A stretch of DNA of 64,000 nucleotides, from assembly GCF_003955715.1 (NCBI RefSeq), contig NZ_CP034463.1:8184001-8248000 (forward strand), read 5' to 3'. Made by a program: the position numbers and the translations under genes. This DNA comes from Streptomyces aquilus. GTDB taxonomy: Bacteria; Actinomycetota; Actinomycetes; Streptomycetales; Streptomycetaceae. The notes beneath the pieces are model-generated. The model saw only the letters and a program-made list of their open reading frames with translations. It made no database searches and had not been told where the DNA came from. Shown piece by piece: positions 7,713-16,298 of this stretch. Position 1 is the first letter of the stretch. Every line of letters begins with the position of its first letter.

Positions 7713-10541
7713 ATGAGTGACACGGCCACGGCGGTGGCCGAGCGGGCGACCCGGCCGCTCTCCGCGCGCCTCGCCGCCGTCTTCCTCCCCGCACCCCTCC
7801 CGCGCGAGGGCCGCATGGCCTTCTGGGACCCCGAGGACGGCCCGCTGCCGGAGGCCTCCGCGAGCCTCACGGACCTGACGGTCGTACGACCTCACGGCGC
7901 CGGTGTCCGCCGCCGCACCGCCCCCGCGCTCACCGTCCCTCTGGTCGAGGCCCTGCCCCTCCTCGCGCGCGCCCGGCGCGACCCCGCCGCCCACCCCGCC
8001 ACCGCCTGCTGGGGCGCCGCCGCACTGCACGCCCTGCGGCTCGCCGCCCGCGGCCGCCTGCTCCCCGGCCTGACCGCCACGGGCCACGACGCCTGGCGGG
8101 CCGGCCCCCTCGACCCCGACGACATCGCGCACCTGCGCGCCATCGCCGCCGCCCTGCCGTACGAAGGCCATGCGGTGCCCCTGCCCGGCCCCGGCCCGCT
8201 GCGGCTGCCCGAGCCGGAAGCGCTGCTGCGCGCCTTCCTGGACGCCGTCGCCGACACCCTCCCGCGCACCCCCGCCGCCCCCTTCGCCTCCGGCAGGCCC
8301 TTCGCCGACCGCCGCCCACAGCATCTGCCGGGTGCGCACGACTGGGCCGCGGAGGTCGCCGCCGGCATGGACGCGGGCGTGCGGATCTCGCTCCGCCTCG
8401 ACCTGTCGGCCTACGACCTGTTCGACGCCGACGAGCAGGTCCGCAGCGCCGGTGCCGCCATCGTCCAGGTGCACAGCCTCGCCGACCCCACCCTCGTCGC
8501 CGACGCGGCGGCCCTGTGGGCGGGCGAGGCGGACGCGGTGTTCGGCCCCCGCGCGCGCGTGGACGCGGCCCTCGCCGTGCGGCGCGCGGCTCGGGTCTGG
8601 CCACCCCTGGACCGGCTCGCCGAGCAGGACGTGCCCGACGTACTGGCCCTGTCCGAGCACGAGTTGGGCGAACTGCTCGGCGTCGCCGCGACCCGGCTGG
8701 CGGCCGCCGGGGTCGCCGTGCACTGGCCCCGGGACCTGGCGCAGGACCTCAGCGCCGCCGCCGTCGTCCGCCCTGCCCCCGGCTCGGCCACCGACGGCAC
8801 CGGGTTCTTCGAGAGCGAGGAACTCCTCCAGTTCCGCTGGCAGTTGGCGCTCGGCGGCGACCCGCTCACCGAGGCCGAGATGGACGCGCTCGCCGAGGCG
8901 CACCGGCCCGTCGTCCGGCTGCGCGACCAGTGGGTGCTGGTCGACCCGGCGCTCGTCCGCAAGGCCCGCAAGCGCGAACTGGGCCTCCTCGACCCGGTCG
9001 ACGCCCTCTCCGTCGCCCTCACCGGCAGCGCGGAGGTCGACGGGGAGACCGTCGAGGCGGTACCGGTCGGCGCGCTGGCCGCCCTGCGCGACCGCCTGAC
9101 GACGGGTGTCCGGCCGGCCGAGCCACCCCCGGGCCTGCACGCCACCCTGCGTGACTACCAACTCCGCGGCCTGGCCTGGCTGGACCTCATGACCACCCTG
9201 GGCCTCGGCGGCTGCCTCGCCGACGACATGGGCCTCGGCAAGACCATCACCGTGATCGCGCTGCACCTCAAGCGCGCCCGCCGCGAGCCGACCCTGGTGG
9301 TCTGCCCGGCCTCGCTCCTCGGCAACTGGCAGCGGGAGATCGCCCGTTTCGCGCCCGGCGTCCCCGTCCGCCGCTTCCACGGCCCCGACCGCACCCTGGA
9401 CGACCTCGACGGCGGTTTCGTCCTGACCACCTACGGCACCATGCGGTCGACGGCCGCGCGGTTGGCCGAGCAGCACTGGGGCATGGTCGTCGCGGACGAG
9501 GCCCAGCACGTCAAGAACCCGTACTCGGCGACGGCGAAGGCGCTGCGCACGATCCCGTCCCCCGCGCGCGTGGCCCTCACCGGCACACCGGTCGAGAACA
9601 ACCTCTCCGAACTCTGGGCCCTGCTCGACTGGACGACCCCCGGGCTCCTCGGCCCTCTCAAGTCCTTCCGCGCCCGCCACGCGCGTGCCGTGGAGAACGG
9701 CGAGGACACGGAGGCGGTGGAACGGCTGGCCCGCCTGGTCCGCCCCTTCCTCCTGCGCCGCAAGAAGTCCGACCCCGGTATCGTCCCCGAACTGCCGCCC
9801 AAGACGGAGACGGACCACCCTGTCCCGCTCACCCGCGAACAGGCCTCCCTCTACGAGGCGGTGGTCCGCGAGTCGATGCACGTCATCGAGACGGCGGACG
9901 GCATCGCCCGCAGGGGCCTGGTGCTGAAGTTGCTGGGTGCGCTGAAGCAGATCTGCGACCACCCCGCGCTGTACCTCAAGGAGGAGGCCGGGGCGGCCGA
10001 GCGGCTGGTGCTCCGCTCCGGTAAACTCGCCCTGCTCGACGAGCTGTTGGACACCGTCCTCGCGGAGGACGGCTCGGCGCTGGTCTTCACTCAGTACGTC
10101 GGCATGGCTCGCCTGATCACCGCCCACCTCGCCGCCCGCGCGGTGCCCGTGGACCTGCTGCACGGTGGCACCCCGGTGCCGGAGCGTGAGCGCATGGTGG
10201 ACCGCTTCCAGGCGGGCACGACCCCGGTCCTGGTGCTGTCCCTGAAGGCCGCGGGCACTGGCCTCAACCTCACCCGCGCGGGTCATGTCGTGCACTTCGA
10301 CCGCTGGTGGAACCCGGCCGTCGAGGAACAGGCCACCGACCGCGCCTACCGCATCGGCCAGACCCAGCCGGTCCAGGTCCACCGCCTCATCACCGAGGGC
10401 ACGGTGGAGGACCGCATCGCCGAGATGCTCGAAGCGAAGCGAGCCCTCGCCGACGCGATCCTGGGTTCCGGCGAATCGGCCCTCACGGAACTGACGGACC
10501 GCGAACTGACGGACCTGGTCTCCTTGCGGAGGACCTCATGA
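7713..10541 (+). CDS. SNF2-family DNA translocase/helicase
   Basis: A 942-residue Swi2/Snf2 ATPase. The N-terminal 440 residues are the SNF2-associated region of bacterial proteins. The motor follows: motif I DDMGLGKT (about 504-511), motif II DEAQ (about 594), motif III LTGTPVENN, motif V LSLKAAGTGLNL and motif VI ATDRAYRIGQ. Such enzymes move along duplex DNA and remodel protein-DNA or RNA polymerase complexes (RapA/HepA class). The ATG at 7713 has GGGAGGTGG 8 nt upstream and is preferred to GTG 7701. It is translationally coupled (ATGA) to a SWIM zinc-finger protein, a conserved bacterial pairing. A damage-type promoter lies upstream. Confidence 0.95.
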   Translation: MSDTATAVAERATRPLSARLAAVFLPAPLPREGRMAFWDPEDGPLPEASASLTDLTVVRPHGAGVRRRTAPALTVPLVEALPLLARARRDPAAHPATACWGAAALHALRLAARGRLLPGLTATGHDAWRAGPLDPDDIAHLRAIAAALPYEGHAVPLPGPGPLRLPEPEALLRAFLDAVADTLPRTPAAPFASGRPFADRRPQHLPGAHDWAAEVAAGMDAGVRISLRLDLSAYDLFDADEQVRSAGAAIVQVHSLADPTLVADAAALWAGEADAVFGPRARVDAALAVRRAARVWPPLDRLAEQDVPDVLALSEHELGELLGVAATRLAAAGVAVHWPRDLAQDLSAAAVVRPAPGSATDGTGFFESEELLQFRWQLALGGDPLTEAEMDALAEAHRPVVRLRDQWVLVDPALVRKARKRELGLLDPVDALSVALTGSAEVDGETVEAVPVGALAALRDRLTTGVRPAEPPPGLHATLRDYQLRGLAWLDLMTTLGLGGCLADDMGLGKTITVIALHLKRARREPTLVVCPASLLGNWQREIARFAPGVPVRRFHGPDRTLDDLDGGFVLTTYGTMRSTAARLAEQHWGMVVADEAQHVKNPYSATAKALRTIPSPARVALTGTPVENNLSELWALLDWTTPGLLGPLKSFRARHARAVENGEDTEAVERLARLVRPFLLRRKKSDPGIVPELPPKTETDHPVPLTREQASLYEAVVRESMHVIETADGIARRGLVLKLLGALKQICDHPALYLKEEAGAAERLVLRSGKLALLDELLDTVLAEDGSALVFTQYVGMARLITAHLAARAVPVDLLHGGTPVPERERMVDRFQAGTTPVLVLSLKAAGTGLNLTRAGHVVHFDRWWNPAVEEQATDRAYRIGQTQPVQVHRLITEGTVEDRIAEMLEAKRALADAILGSGESALTELTDRELTDLVSLRRTS

Positions 10542-12970
10542 CCGGGCGCCCGGCGGACGAGGCCCGGCGCGCGCTGCGCGAGGCACGGGAGCGGAAGGCC
10601 CTGGAGCAGACGGAGGGCTCGGGGGCTGCCGGTTCGGCGACCGAGGGGACCGCGCCCGGCCCGTCTGCCGAGGCGCCGGGGACCGTGTCCGGACCGTCTG
10701 CCGAGGCGACGGGGAGCGCGTCCGGCACGGCTGGCGAGGCGCCGGGGAGCGCGGGCGGCGGACCGGCTGGCGAGGCGACGGGGGAGCGCCGGGAGGCCCG
10801 GCCGGGCGACGCGGCACGCGCGGCGTTGCGGCGCGCGCGGTCGGAGCGGCGGGGTGCGCCAGGGGGAGAGGGCCGACCTGAGCGCGGTCTGCCGGAGGCT
10901 GCTGGTGTCCCGGGCGAGGGGGGCGGGCGCCCCAGGAAACTCGGTCATGACGAGCCTGGGAGGCTCGGTGGAGCTGCTCCGGGTCGGTCTGGGTGGCACG
11001 GGGAGTCTGCTCCGGGTCAGTCCGGGAGCCACGGCGAAGCTGCCCCCGGTCAGCCTGGCAGCCACAGCCAACCAGCTCCGGACCAGTCGAGGCCCGAAGG
11101 CGCCGCCGCTGAGGGAGCCCTGGACCCGACTGAACCCGACAGCGCCCTCGGCATGGGGACGGCCGACCGGGCCGCTCCGGACCGGGCTGCCGACCGCGTG
11201 CGGGAAGCCTTGCGCGCCGCCCGCGAGGAAGCGCGGCGGGCTCAGCAGGAGGACGCGGTCGAGGCCGCCCGGGCCAGGCGCCCGGCACCGCGGTCGACGC
11301 CGGGGGCATCCGGCCACTCCCCGCGTGGCGGTCGAGGCGCCGGTGTGCGGGCCCGTGACCTCCGGGCACTCATCGGTGACGCCTTCAGCATGCCCCGCGA
11401 GGAGGACGAGCCGACCGGGCGCGACGACGCCGACAGCCAGGCAGACCACGGCAGTTCGGCCAACTCGGCGTCCGCCCACGGCAGCTCGGCCGACCCCGCG
11501 GCCCCCCACACCGCCACCCCGCCGGCAGCACCAGCCACCAGTTCCGCACCCCGCACCGACCCGGAGACCGAGCCGGACACCACCCCCACTCCCACCTGGC
11601 CGACGCCCTCGACGCCTCCCACCCCTCCACCCCGCGGCAACGCCGAGCCGCACCCGCCCACCACAGCGACAGCCACAACCACAGCCCTCCACCACCCCCG
11701 CTCCATGGCCGCCCCCGGCCGGGACGGCGAACTCCGGCGTACCTTCCCGGCGTTCGACCCCCGAGTCGCGGACGGTGAGCACGGCTTCGCCGAGACCTGG
11801 TGGGGCAACGCCTGGGTCAGGGCGCTGGAGGAGGGCGCCTTGGACGCGAAACGGCTCGCGCGCGGCCGCGGGTACGCCGAGCAGGGCAACGTCGACGCCA
11901 TCACCGTGACCCCCGGGCTGGTGCTCGCATACGTCCAGGGGAGCCGTCCTCGCCCCTACCGGGTCCAGGTACGGCTGCGGACGCTGGACGACGCGGAATG
12001 GCAGTGGTTCCTGGATGCCGCCGCCGAACGGCCCGGGCACATCGCGGCGTTGCTGGACAAGGAGATGCCGCATTCGCTCGCCGAAGGCAGGGTGCGGCTG
12101 CTCCCCGGGCCCGGCGAACTCGACCCGCACTGCAGCTGCCCGGACCGCGGTCACCCCTGCAAGCACGCCGCCGCGCTCTGCTACCAGACGGCCCGTCTGC
12201 TCGACGCCGACCCCTTCGTGCTGCTCCTGTTGCGCGGCCGGGGTGAGCGCGAACTCCTCGACACCCTCTCCCGGCTGAGCGCCGCGCGCGCGGCCCGCGC
12301 CGCCCAGGAGAAGGGCCCGGCCCCCCTGCCCGGCGTACGCGCCACCGAAGCCCTCGCCCCCCGGCAACTCCCGCCTCTCCCGGCCCCGTTGCCCGTACCG
12401 GCGCACCCCGAGCAGCCCCCGGTCTATCCGGCGGCCCCGGGCGGCCCGGACCCCTTCGCGCTGGACCAGCTCGCGACCGACGCCGCCGCCCGCGCCCACG
12501 CCCTGCTCGCCACCGGCCGCGACCCGGTCGCCGAACTGACGCTGTGGCAGGACGCGGTGCGGCTCGCCGCGGCCCGCCCCGGTTCCGGCCTCACCGCCGC
12601 CACCCGCTCGCTGTACGCCTCTCTCGCCTCCGCCGCCGACCGCACCCCGTCCGATCTGGCGCGCGCGGTCGCCGCCTGGCGCCAGGGCGGGTTCGAGGGG
12701 CTCGCCGTACTGGAAGAACCCTGGGACCCGCCGGCCGGCCGCTTCGACCGCGCCCGCCCGCTCCTCCTCGCCGCCGACCTCCCGGCCTTCCGCCCCTGGC
12801 GCAACCGCCTCACCCACCCCCGCGGCCATGTCCAACTCCGCCTGGGCCGCGACGGGTTGTGGTACGCCTACGAGTCCGACCCCGGCGCCGACGACTGGTG
12901 GCCCCGCGGCACGCCCGACCTCGACCCGGTCGGTGCCCTGACCGGACTCGGGGCCTCGCCGGAGAGTTGA
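10538..12970 (+). CDS. SWIM zinc-finger protein, partner of the SNF2 ATPase
   Basis: An 810-residue protein whose ATG overlaps the SNF2 stop; GGAGGA lies 4 nt upstream. The first ~390 residues are low complexity: Gly/Ala/Glu-rich with repeated (G/A)EAxG segments, SHGE/SHSQPAPGQ-type repeats, then Pro/Thr-rich sequence. The conserved part begins near 400 (LRRTFPAFDPRVADGEHGFAETWWG...). The SWIM motif HCSCPDRGHPCKHAAALCY is at about 530-549 (CxC...CxH zinc ligands). SWIM domains bind DNA or protein and in bacteria are regularly encoded with SNF2 helicases. The disordered N-terminus is unusually long and may vary between strains. Exact biochemical role is unknown. Confidence 0.92.
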   Translation: MTGRPADEARRALREARERKALEQTEGSGAAGSATEGTAPGPSAEAPGTVSGPSAEATGSASGTAGEAPGSAGGGPAGEATGERREARPGDAARAALRRARSERRGAPGGEGRPERGLPEAAGVPGEGGGRPRKLGHDEPGRLGGAAPGRSGWHGESAPGQSGSHGEAAPGQPGSHSQPAPDQSRPEGAAAEGALDPTEPDSALGMGTADRAAPDRAADRVREALRAAREEARRAQQEDAVEAARARRPAPRSTPGASGHSPRGGRGAGVRARDLRALIGDAFSMPREEDEPTGRDDADSQADHGSSANSASAHGSSADPAAPHTATPPAAPATSSAPRTDPETEPDTTPTPTWPTPSTPPTPPPRGNAEPHPPTTATATTTALHHPRSMAAPGRDGELRRTFPAFDPRVADGEHGFAETWWGNAWVRALEEGALDAKRLARGRGYAEQGNVDAITVTPGLVLAYVQGSRPRPYRVQVRLRTLDDAEWQWFLDAAAERPGHIAALLDKEMPHSLAEGRVRLLPGPGELDPHCSCPDRGHPCKHAAALCYQTARLLDADPFVLLLLRGRGERELLDTLSRLSAARAARAAQEKGPAPLPGVRATEALAPRQLPPLPAPLPVPAHPEQPPVYPAAPGGPDPFALDQLATDAAARAHALLATGRDPVAELTLWQDAVRLAAARPGSGLTAATRSLYASLASAADRTPSDLARAVAAWRQGGFEGLAVLEEPWDPPAGRFDRARPLLLAADLPAFRPWRNRLTHPRGHVQLRLGRDGLWYAYESDPGADDWWPRGTPDLDPVGALTGLGASPES

Positions 12971-13093
12971 CACCTATCGTGCACCAAGTCGCCACAAAGC
13001 GCGTGACAGCGGTCGGCACCTGAGCCATTACACTGCCGCGATGTCGCCGCGCGACACAGCGAACTGACAGAGAAACACCTCGGGGGACAAGAC

Positions 13094-14134
13094 ATGGCAA
13101 CGGGCGGATGGGGCCCCGGCACGGGCCCGGGAGGACAGACCGGACATCCCGGCGGCGACGGGGGCGGTGGCCAGGGCTGGGGCCCGCCGCCCGGGCAACC
13201 GGCGACCAACCCCTACGGTCTGCCGCCCCAGGGAGGCCCCTACGGGCCGGCGGCGCCGCAGAACCCGTACCCGCCGCAGAACCCGTACCCCTACGTGCCC
13301 CCGGCCCCCGTGCCCACGCGCGGCCGGGCGCCGCGCCGCCGCAGCCGGCTGTGGTTCTTCTCTGTGCCCTACCTCACCGGCGGTGTCATCCGCTCCGCGC
13401 ACCGCGTCGCCACCCGGCTCTTCGTGCGGGCGGGCCAGGATCACATCCAGGACCGCACCGTGGACCGCGTCCAGACGGCCCGCACCGTCCTCGGCGCCGC
13501 CGCCACCGTCGTCCTGTTCCTCGTCTACGGCACGGACAAGGGTGGCTGGCAGGACGCGGCGGCCGGCAGCGCCGCGCAGGCGCTCGTCGCCCCGGTCCTG
13601 CTGATCGTCGGCGGCCCCCTGATCATCCTCGGCTTCATCTACTACGCGCCCCCGCACCTGCGGCCCCACCTGCGCTCCCGGCTCCGGGTGCCGTTGAAGG
13701 CGGTCGGCTGGTACGTGGCGACCGTTGCCGTCCTCGGTGGAACCCTTTTCGGAATCTCCCTGTTGGCCAAGACCGACCTGAGCGGCTGGCAGGGGTTCTG
13801 TGTGGGCATCGTGGGGCTGGTCGCGCTGGCCTGGGGCCTGCCCTTCTTCGTCCTGGCCTCCCTCTACTCCGCCCGCAGCGCCTTCAACACCGGTCACGTC
13901 CATCCGATGCTGCCGCCCGTGGTGACGATGGTGTTCGTGTGGGTGTTCGCGATCTTCAACTTCATCGACAGCGGGATGCCGGCGCAGGGCCCGCCCGGCG
14001 TGCAGCTCTGCTCGCTGCTGGGCGGCCCGGTGTCCGTGACGATCGTCGGCCTGTGGGAACTGCGGCGGATGCGCACCCGCTACGGCGTCCGGGTCCGTGG
14101 CCAGGCCCCCGCCCCGGCGCCCGGCTTCCAGTAG
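13094..14134 (+). CDS. Multi-pass membrane protein with Gly/Pro/Tyr-rich N-terminus (paralogue of 674-1753)
   Basis: A 346-residue protein. Residues 1-75 are Gly/Pro/Tyr/Asn-rich (QNPYPPQNPYPYVPP); about six hydrophobic segments follow and the protein ends MRTRYGVRVRGQAPAP. It matches the protein at 674-1753 along the whole membrane part (YAPPHLRPH, SAFNTGHVH, MRTRYGVRVRG). The ATG has CGGGGGA 7-9 nt upstream. A possible -10 box TACACT is at 13029-13034. Unknown function; the repeated Pro-Tyr tail resembles disordered cytoplasmic leaders of actinobacterial membrane proteins. Confidence 0.85.
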   Translation: MATGGWGPGTGPGGQTGHPGGDGGGGQGWGPPPGQPATNPYGLPPQGGPYGPAAPQNPYPPQNPYPYVPPAPVPTRGRAPRRRSRLWFFSVPYLTGGVIRSAHRVATRLFVRAGQDHIQDRTVDRVQTARTVLGAAATVVLFLVYGTDKGGWQDAAAGSAAQALVAPVLLIVGGPLIILGFIYYAPPHLRPHLRSRLRVPLKAVGWYVATVAVLGGTLFGISLLAKTDLSGWQGFCVGIVGLVALAWGLPFFVLASLYSARSAFNTGHVHPMLPPVVTMVFVWVFAIFNFIDSGMPAQGPPGVQLCSLLGGPVSVTIVGLWELRRMRTRYGVRVRGQAPAPAPGFQ

Positions 14135-14234
14135 CGCGCCCTTCGGTGAAGGCCCTGTGAGGGTTCGCCGTCGATGTGCGGGTGCGAGGTGTGGGGACTG
14201 GGGGCCCAGGGTTCGGGCCCTCGGAAACGGCGGT

Positions 14235-14246
14235 TAGCGTGGAGCG
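14235..14246 (+). promoter_or_regulatory. Leaderless-type -10 box before the pcaDC-like gene
   Basis: TAGCGT (14235-14240) lies exactly 6 nt before the GTG start. That spacing places transcription initiation at or next to the start codon, a common arrangement in Streptomyces. No convincing ribosome site exists apart from GGAG within the 6-nt gap. Confidence 0.5.
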
Positions 14247-15554
14247 GTGAGTGAGAAGCAGACCCCCGCCCTCCAGTACCGCCTCGACGGCCCGGACGAC
14301 GCCCCGGTCCTCATCCTGGGGCCCTCGCTCGGCACCACCTGGCACATGTGGGACCGCCAGGTCCCCGAACTGGCCAAGCAGTGGCGGGTCTTCCGATTCG
14401 ACCTGCCGGGCCACGGCGGCGCCCCCGCGTACCCGGCCGGCTCGGTCGGCGACCTCACCGACCGGCTGCTCGCCACCCTCGACGGCCTCGGCGTGCAGCG
14501 CTTCGGCTACACGGGCTGTGCGCTCGGCGGCGCGATCGGCCTGGAGCTGGCGCTGCGGCACCCGGAGCGGATCGCCTCGCTCGCGCTGATCGCCGCCTCG
14601 CCCCGGTTCGGGACGCCGGACGAGTTCCGGCAGCGGGGTGTGATCGTGCGGACGAACGGCCTCGACCCCATCGCCCGTACGTCCCCCGACCGCTGGTTCA
14701 CCGGCGGGTTCGCCGCCGCGCAGCCCGCGATCACCGACTGGGCCGTGCAGATGGTCCGCACCACCGACCCCGGCTGCTACATCGCCGCCTGCGAGGCCCT
14801 CGCCGCGTTCGACGTCCGGGCCGAACTCGCCCACGTCGGGGTGCCGACCCTCGTCCTCGTCGGCTCCGACGACCAGGTCACCGGCCCCGCGGAGGCCCGT
14901 ACGCTCGTCGCCGGCATCCCGGACGCGCGGCTCGCCGTCGTACCGGGCGCCTCCCACCTCGTACCGGTGGAACAGCCCGCGGCCGTCACCGACCTCCTGG
15001 TCCGGCACTTCTCCACCGCCTGGCAGCCCGCCTACGACTCCACCACCGGCCAGATCGCGATCCCCGCGGCCCCCGTCAAGCCGGTCCTGGCCGCCGCGGG
15101 ACCGCCGCCGCAGGCCGTCCCGATCGCCGAGATCGCCCCGCCCGCACCGGCGCCCCAGGCCCTGGGCGGGCGGCCCGACCCGTACGACGCCGGGCTCAAG
15201 GTGCGCCGCGAGGTGCTCGGCGACGCGCACGTGGACCGGGCGCTGGCGCAGGCCGACGAGTTCTCCGGCGACTTCCAGGAGTTCGTCACCCGCTACGCCT
15301 GGGGCGAGATCTGGGACCGCCCAGGCCTCGACCGCCGCTCCCGCAGCTGTGTCACGCTCACCGCGCTGGTCGCGGGCGGCCACCTGGACGAGCTCGGCTT
15401 CCACGTCCGGGCCGCCCTGCGCAACGGCCTCACCCCGGGCGAGATCAAGGAGGTGCTCCTCCAGGCGGCCGTGTACTGCGGCGTACCGGCGGCCAACAGC
15501 GCCTTCAAGGTCGCCCAGGAGGTCATCCGTGAGGAGACGACCCCCGAGGAGTGA
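14247..15554 (+). CDS. PcaD-PcaC fusion: alpha/beta hydrolase plus carboxymuconolactone decarboxylase
   Basis: A 435-residue two-domain protein resembling PcaL of the beta-ketoadipate pathway (4-carboxymuconolactone decarboxylation then enol-lactone hydrolysis). Residues 1-255 form the hydrolase and 309-430 the decarboxylase, with VTLTALVAGGHLDELGFHV as in PcaC. The nucleophile elbow reads G90-C-A92-L-G94-G instead of G-x-S-x-G, so the serine is absent, while the Asp (208/209) and His237 of the triad are in place. The hydrolase half may therefore be inactive, use another residue, or do another job. No other pca genes are near, unlike the usual pca operon. A Pro/Ala linker (255-308) joins the domains. 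Confidence 0.88.
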   Translation: MSEKQTPALQYRLDGPDDAPVLILGPSLGTTWHMWDRQVPELAKQWRVFRFDLPGHGGAPAYPAGSVGDLTDRLLATLDGLGVQRFGYTGCALGGAIGLELALRHPERIASLALIAASPRFGTPDEFRQRGVIVRTNGLDPIARTSPDRWFTGGFAAAQPAITDWAVQMVRTTDPGCYIAACEALAAFDVRAELAHVGVPTLVLVGSDDQVTGPAEARTLVAGIPDARLAVVPGASHLVPVEQPAAVTDLLVRHFSTAWQPAYDSTTGQIAIPAAPVKPVLAAAGPPPQAVPIAEIAPPAPAPQALGGRPDPYDAGLKVRREVLGDAHVDRALAQADEFSGDFQEFVTRYAWGEIWDRPGLDRRSRSCVTLTALVAGGHLDELGFHVRAALRNGLTPGEIKEVLLQAAVYCGVPAANSAFKVAQEVIREETTPEE

Positions 15555-15626
15555 GCACCTCAGCCGGGCAGCGGGACCACCAGGGTGAGCCGCCCAGGAA
15601 TCCCTGCCAGGAGGCAGGATGGTGCC

Positions 15627-16268
15627 ATGACCACGAAGCTCACGAAGAAGTCGCACGCCTGCGTCCGCCTGGAGAAGGACGGGCGCACGCTCGTCCTCGA
15701 CCCGGGCGTGTTCAGCGAGGAGGACGCGGCGCTCGGCGCGGACGCCATCCTGATCACGCACGAGCATCCCGACCACTTCAACGAGGAGCGGCTGCGCGCC
15801 GCGATGGAGGCGAACCCGGCCGCCGAGATCTGGACCCTGAGGTCGGTCGCGGAGAAGATCTCCACCGCCTTCCCCGGCCGTGTGCACACCGTCGGCCACG
15901 GCGACACCTTCACCGCCGCCGGCTTCGACGTCCAGGTCCACGGCGAGCTGCACGCTGTCATCCACCCGGACATCCCGCGCATCACCAACGTCGGCTACCT
16001 GATCGACGGCGGCCGTGTCTTCCACCCCGGCGACGCCCTCACCGTCCCCGACCACGCGGTGGAGACGCTGATGCTGCCGGTCATGGCGCCCTGGAGCAAG
16101 ATCTCCGAGGTGATCGACTACGTCCGCGAGGTCAAGCCGCAACGGGCCTACGACGTCCATGACGCCCTGCTCACCGACCTCGCCCGGCCGATCTACGACA
16201 ACCAGATCGGCGCCCTCGGCGGCGCCGAGCACCTGCGTCTGGCGCCCGGGGAGAGCACGTCGCTGTGA
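15627..16268 (+). CDS. MBL-fold metal-dependent hydrolase
   Basis: A 213-residue metallo-beta-lactamase-fold protein of the short UPF0173/UlaG-like type. The metal motif THEHPDHF (HxHxDH) is near residues 52-58, with further His at VHGELHAVIHPD and the Asp in FHPGDA. These enzymes hydrolyse phosphoesters, lactones or amides; the substrate here is unknown. The ATG at 15627 is chosen because AGGAGG lies 12 nt upstream and the preceding codons do not look like family sequence. It sits 72 bp after the PcaDC gene and 30 bp before xthA, on the same strand. Confidence 0.88.
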   Translation: MTTKLTKKSHACVRLEKDGRTLVLDPGVFSEEDAALGADAILITHEHPDHFNEERLRAAMEANPAAEIWTLRSVAEKISTAFPGRVHTVGHGDTFTAAGFDVQVHGELHAVIHPDIPRITNVGYLIDGGRVFHPGDALTVPDHAVETLMLPVMAPWSKISEVIDYVREVKPQRAYDVHDALLTDLARPIYDNQIGALGGAEHLRLAPGESTSL

Positions 16269-16291
16269 GTGTCAGTGGGGCCCGGTAGGTT
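16269..16291 (+). promoter_or_regulatory. RecA-independent DNA-damage-type promoter of xthA, leaderless
   Basis: GTGTCAGTG, 8 bp, TAGGTT: one mismatch to the published TTGTCRGTG-N8-TANNNT motif of PafBC-controlled DNA-damage genes. The -10 box ends 7 nt before the ATG of exonuclease III, so the transcript should be leaderless. The motif overlaps the stop region of the upstream MBL gene, giving xthA its own promoter. Confidence 0.7.
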
Positions 16292-16298
16292 GTCAGGC

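Noticed and set aside
7353..10382. A 1009-codon minus-strand open frame antisense to the SNF2 gene
   Set aside because: Long antisense frames are expected at this GC content; the translation is low-complexity Gly/Val/Arg with no motifs, while the plus strand has a complete SNF2 ATPase.
14247..16268. A beta-ketoadipate (pca) operon
   Set aside because: Only the PcaD-PcaC fusion is present, the hydrolase serine is missing, and neighbours are unrelated.
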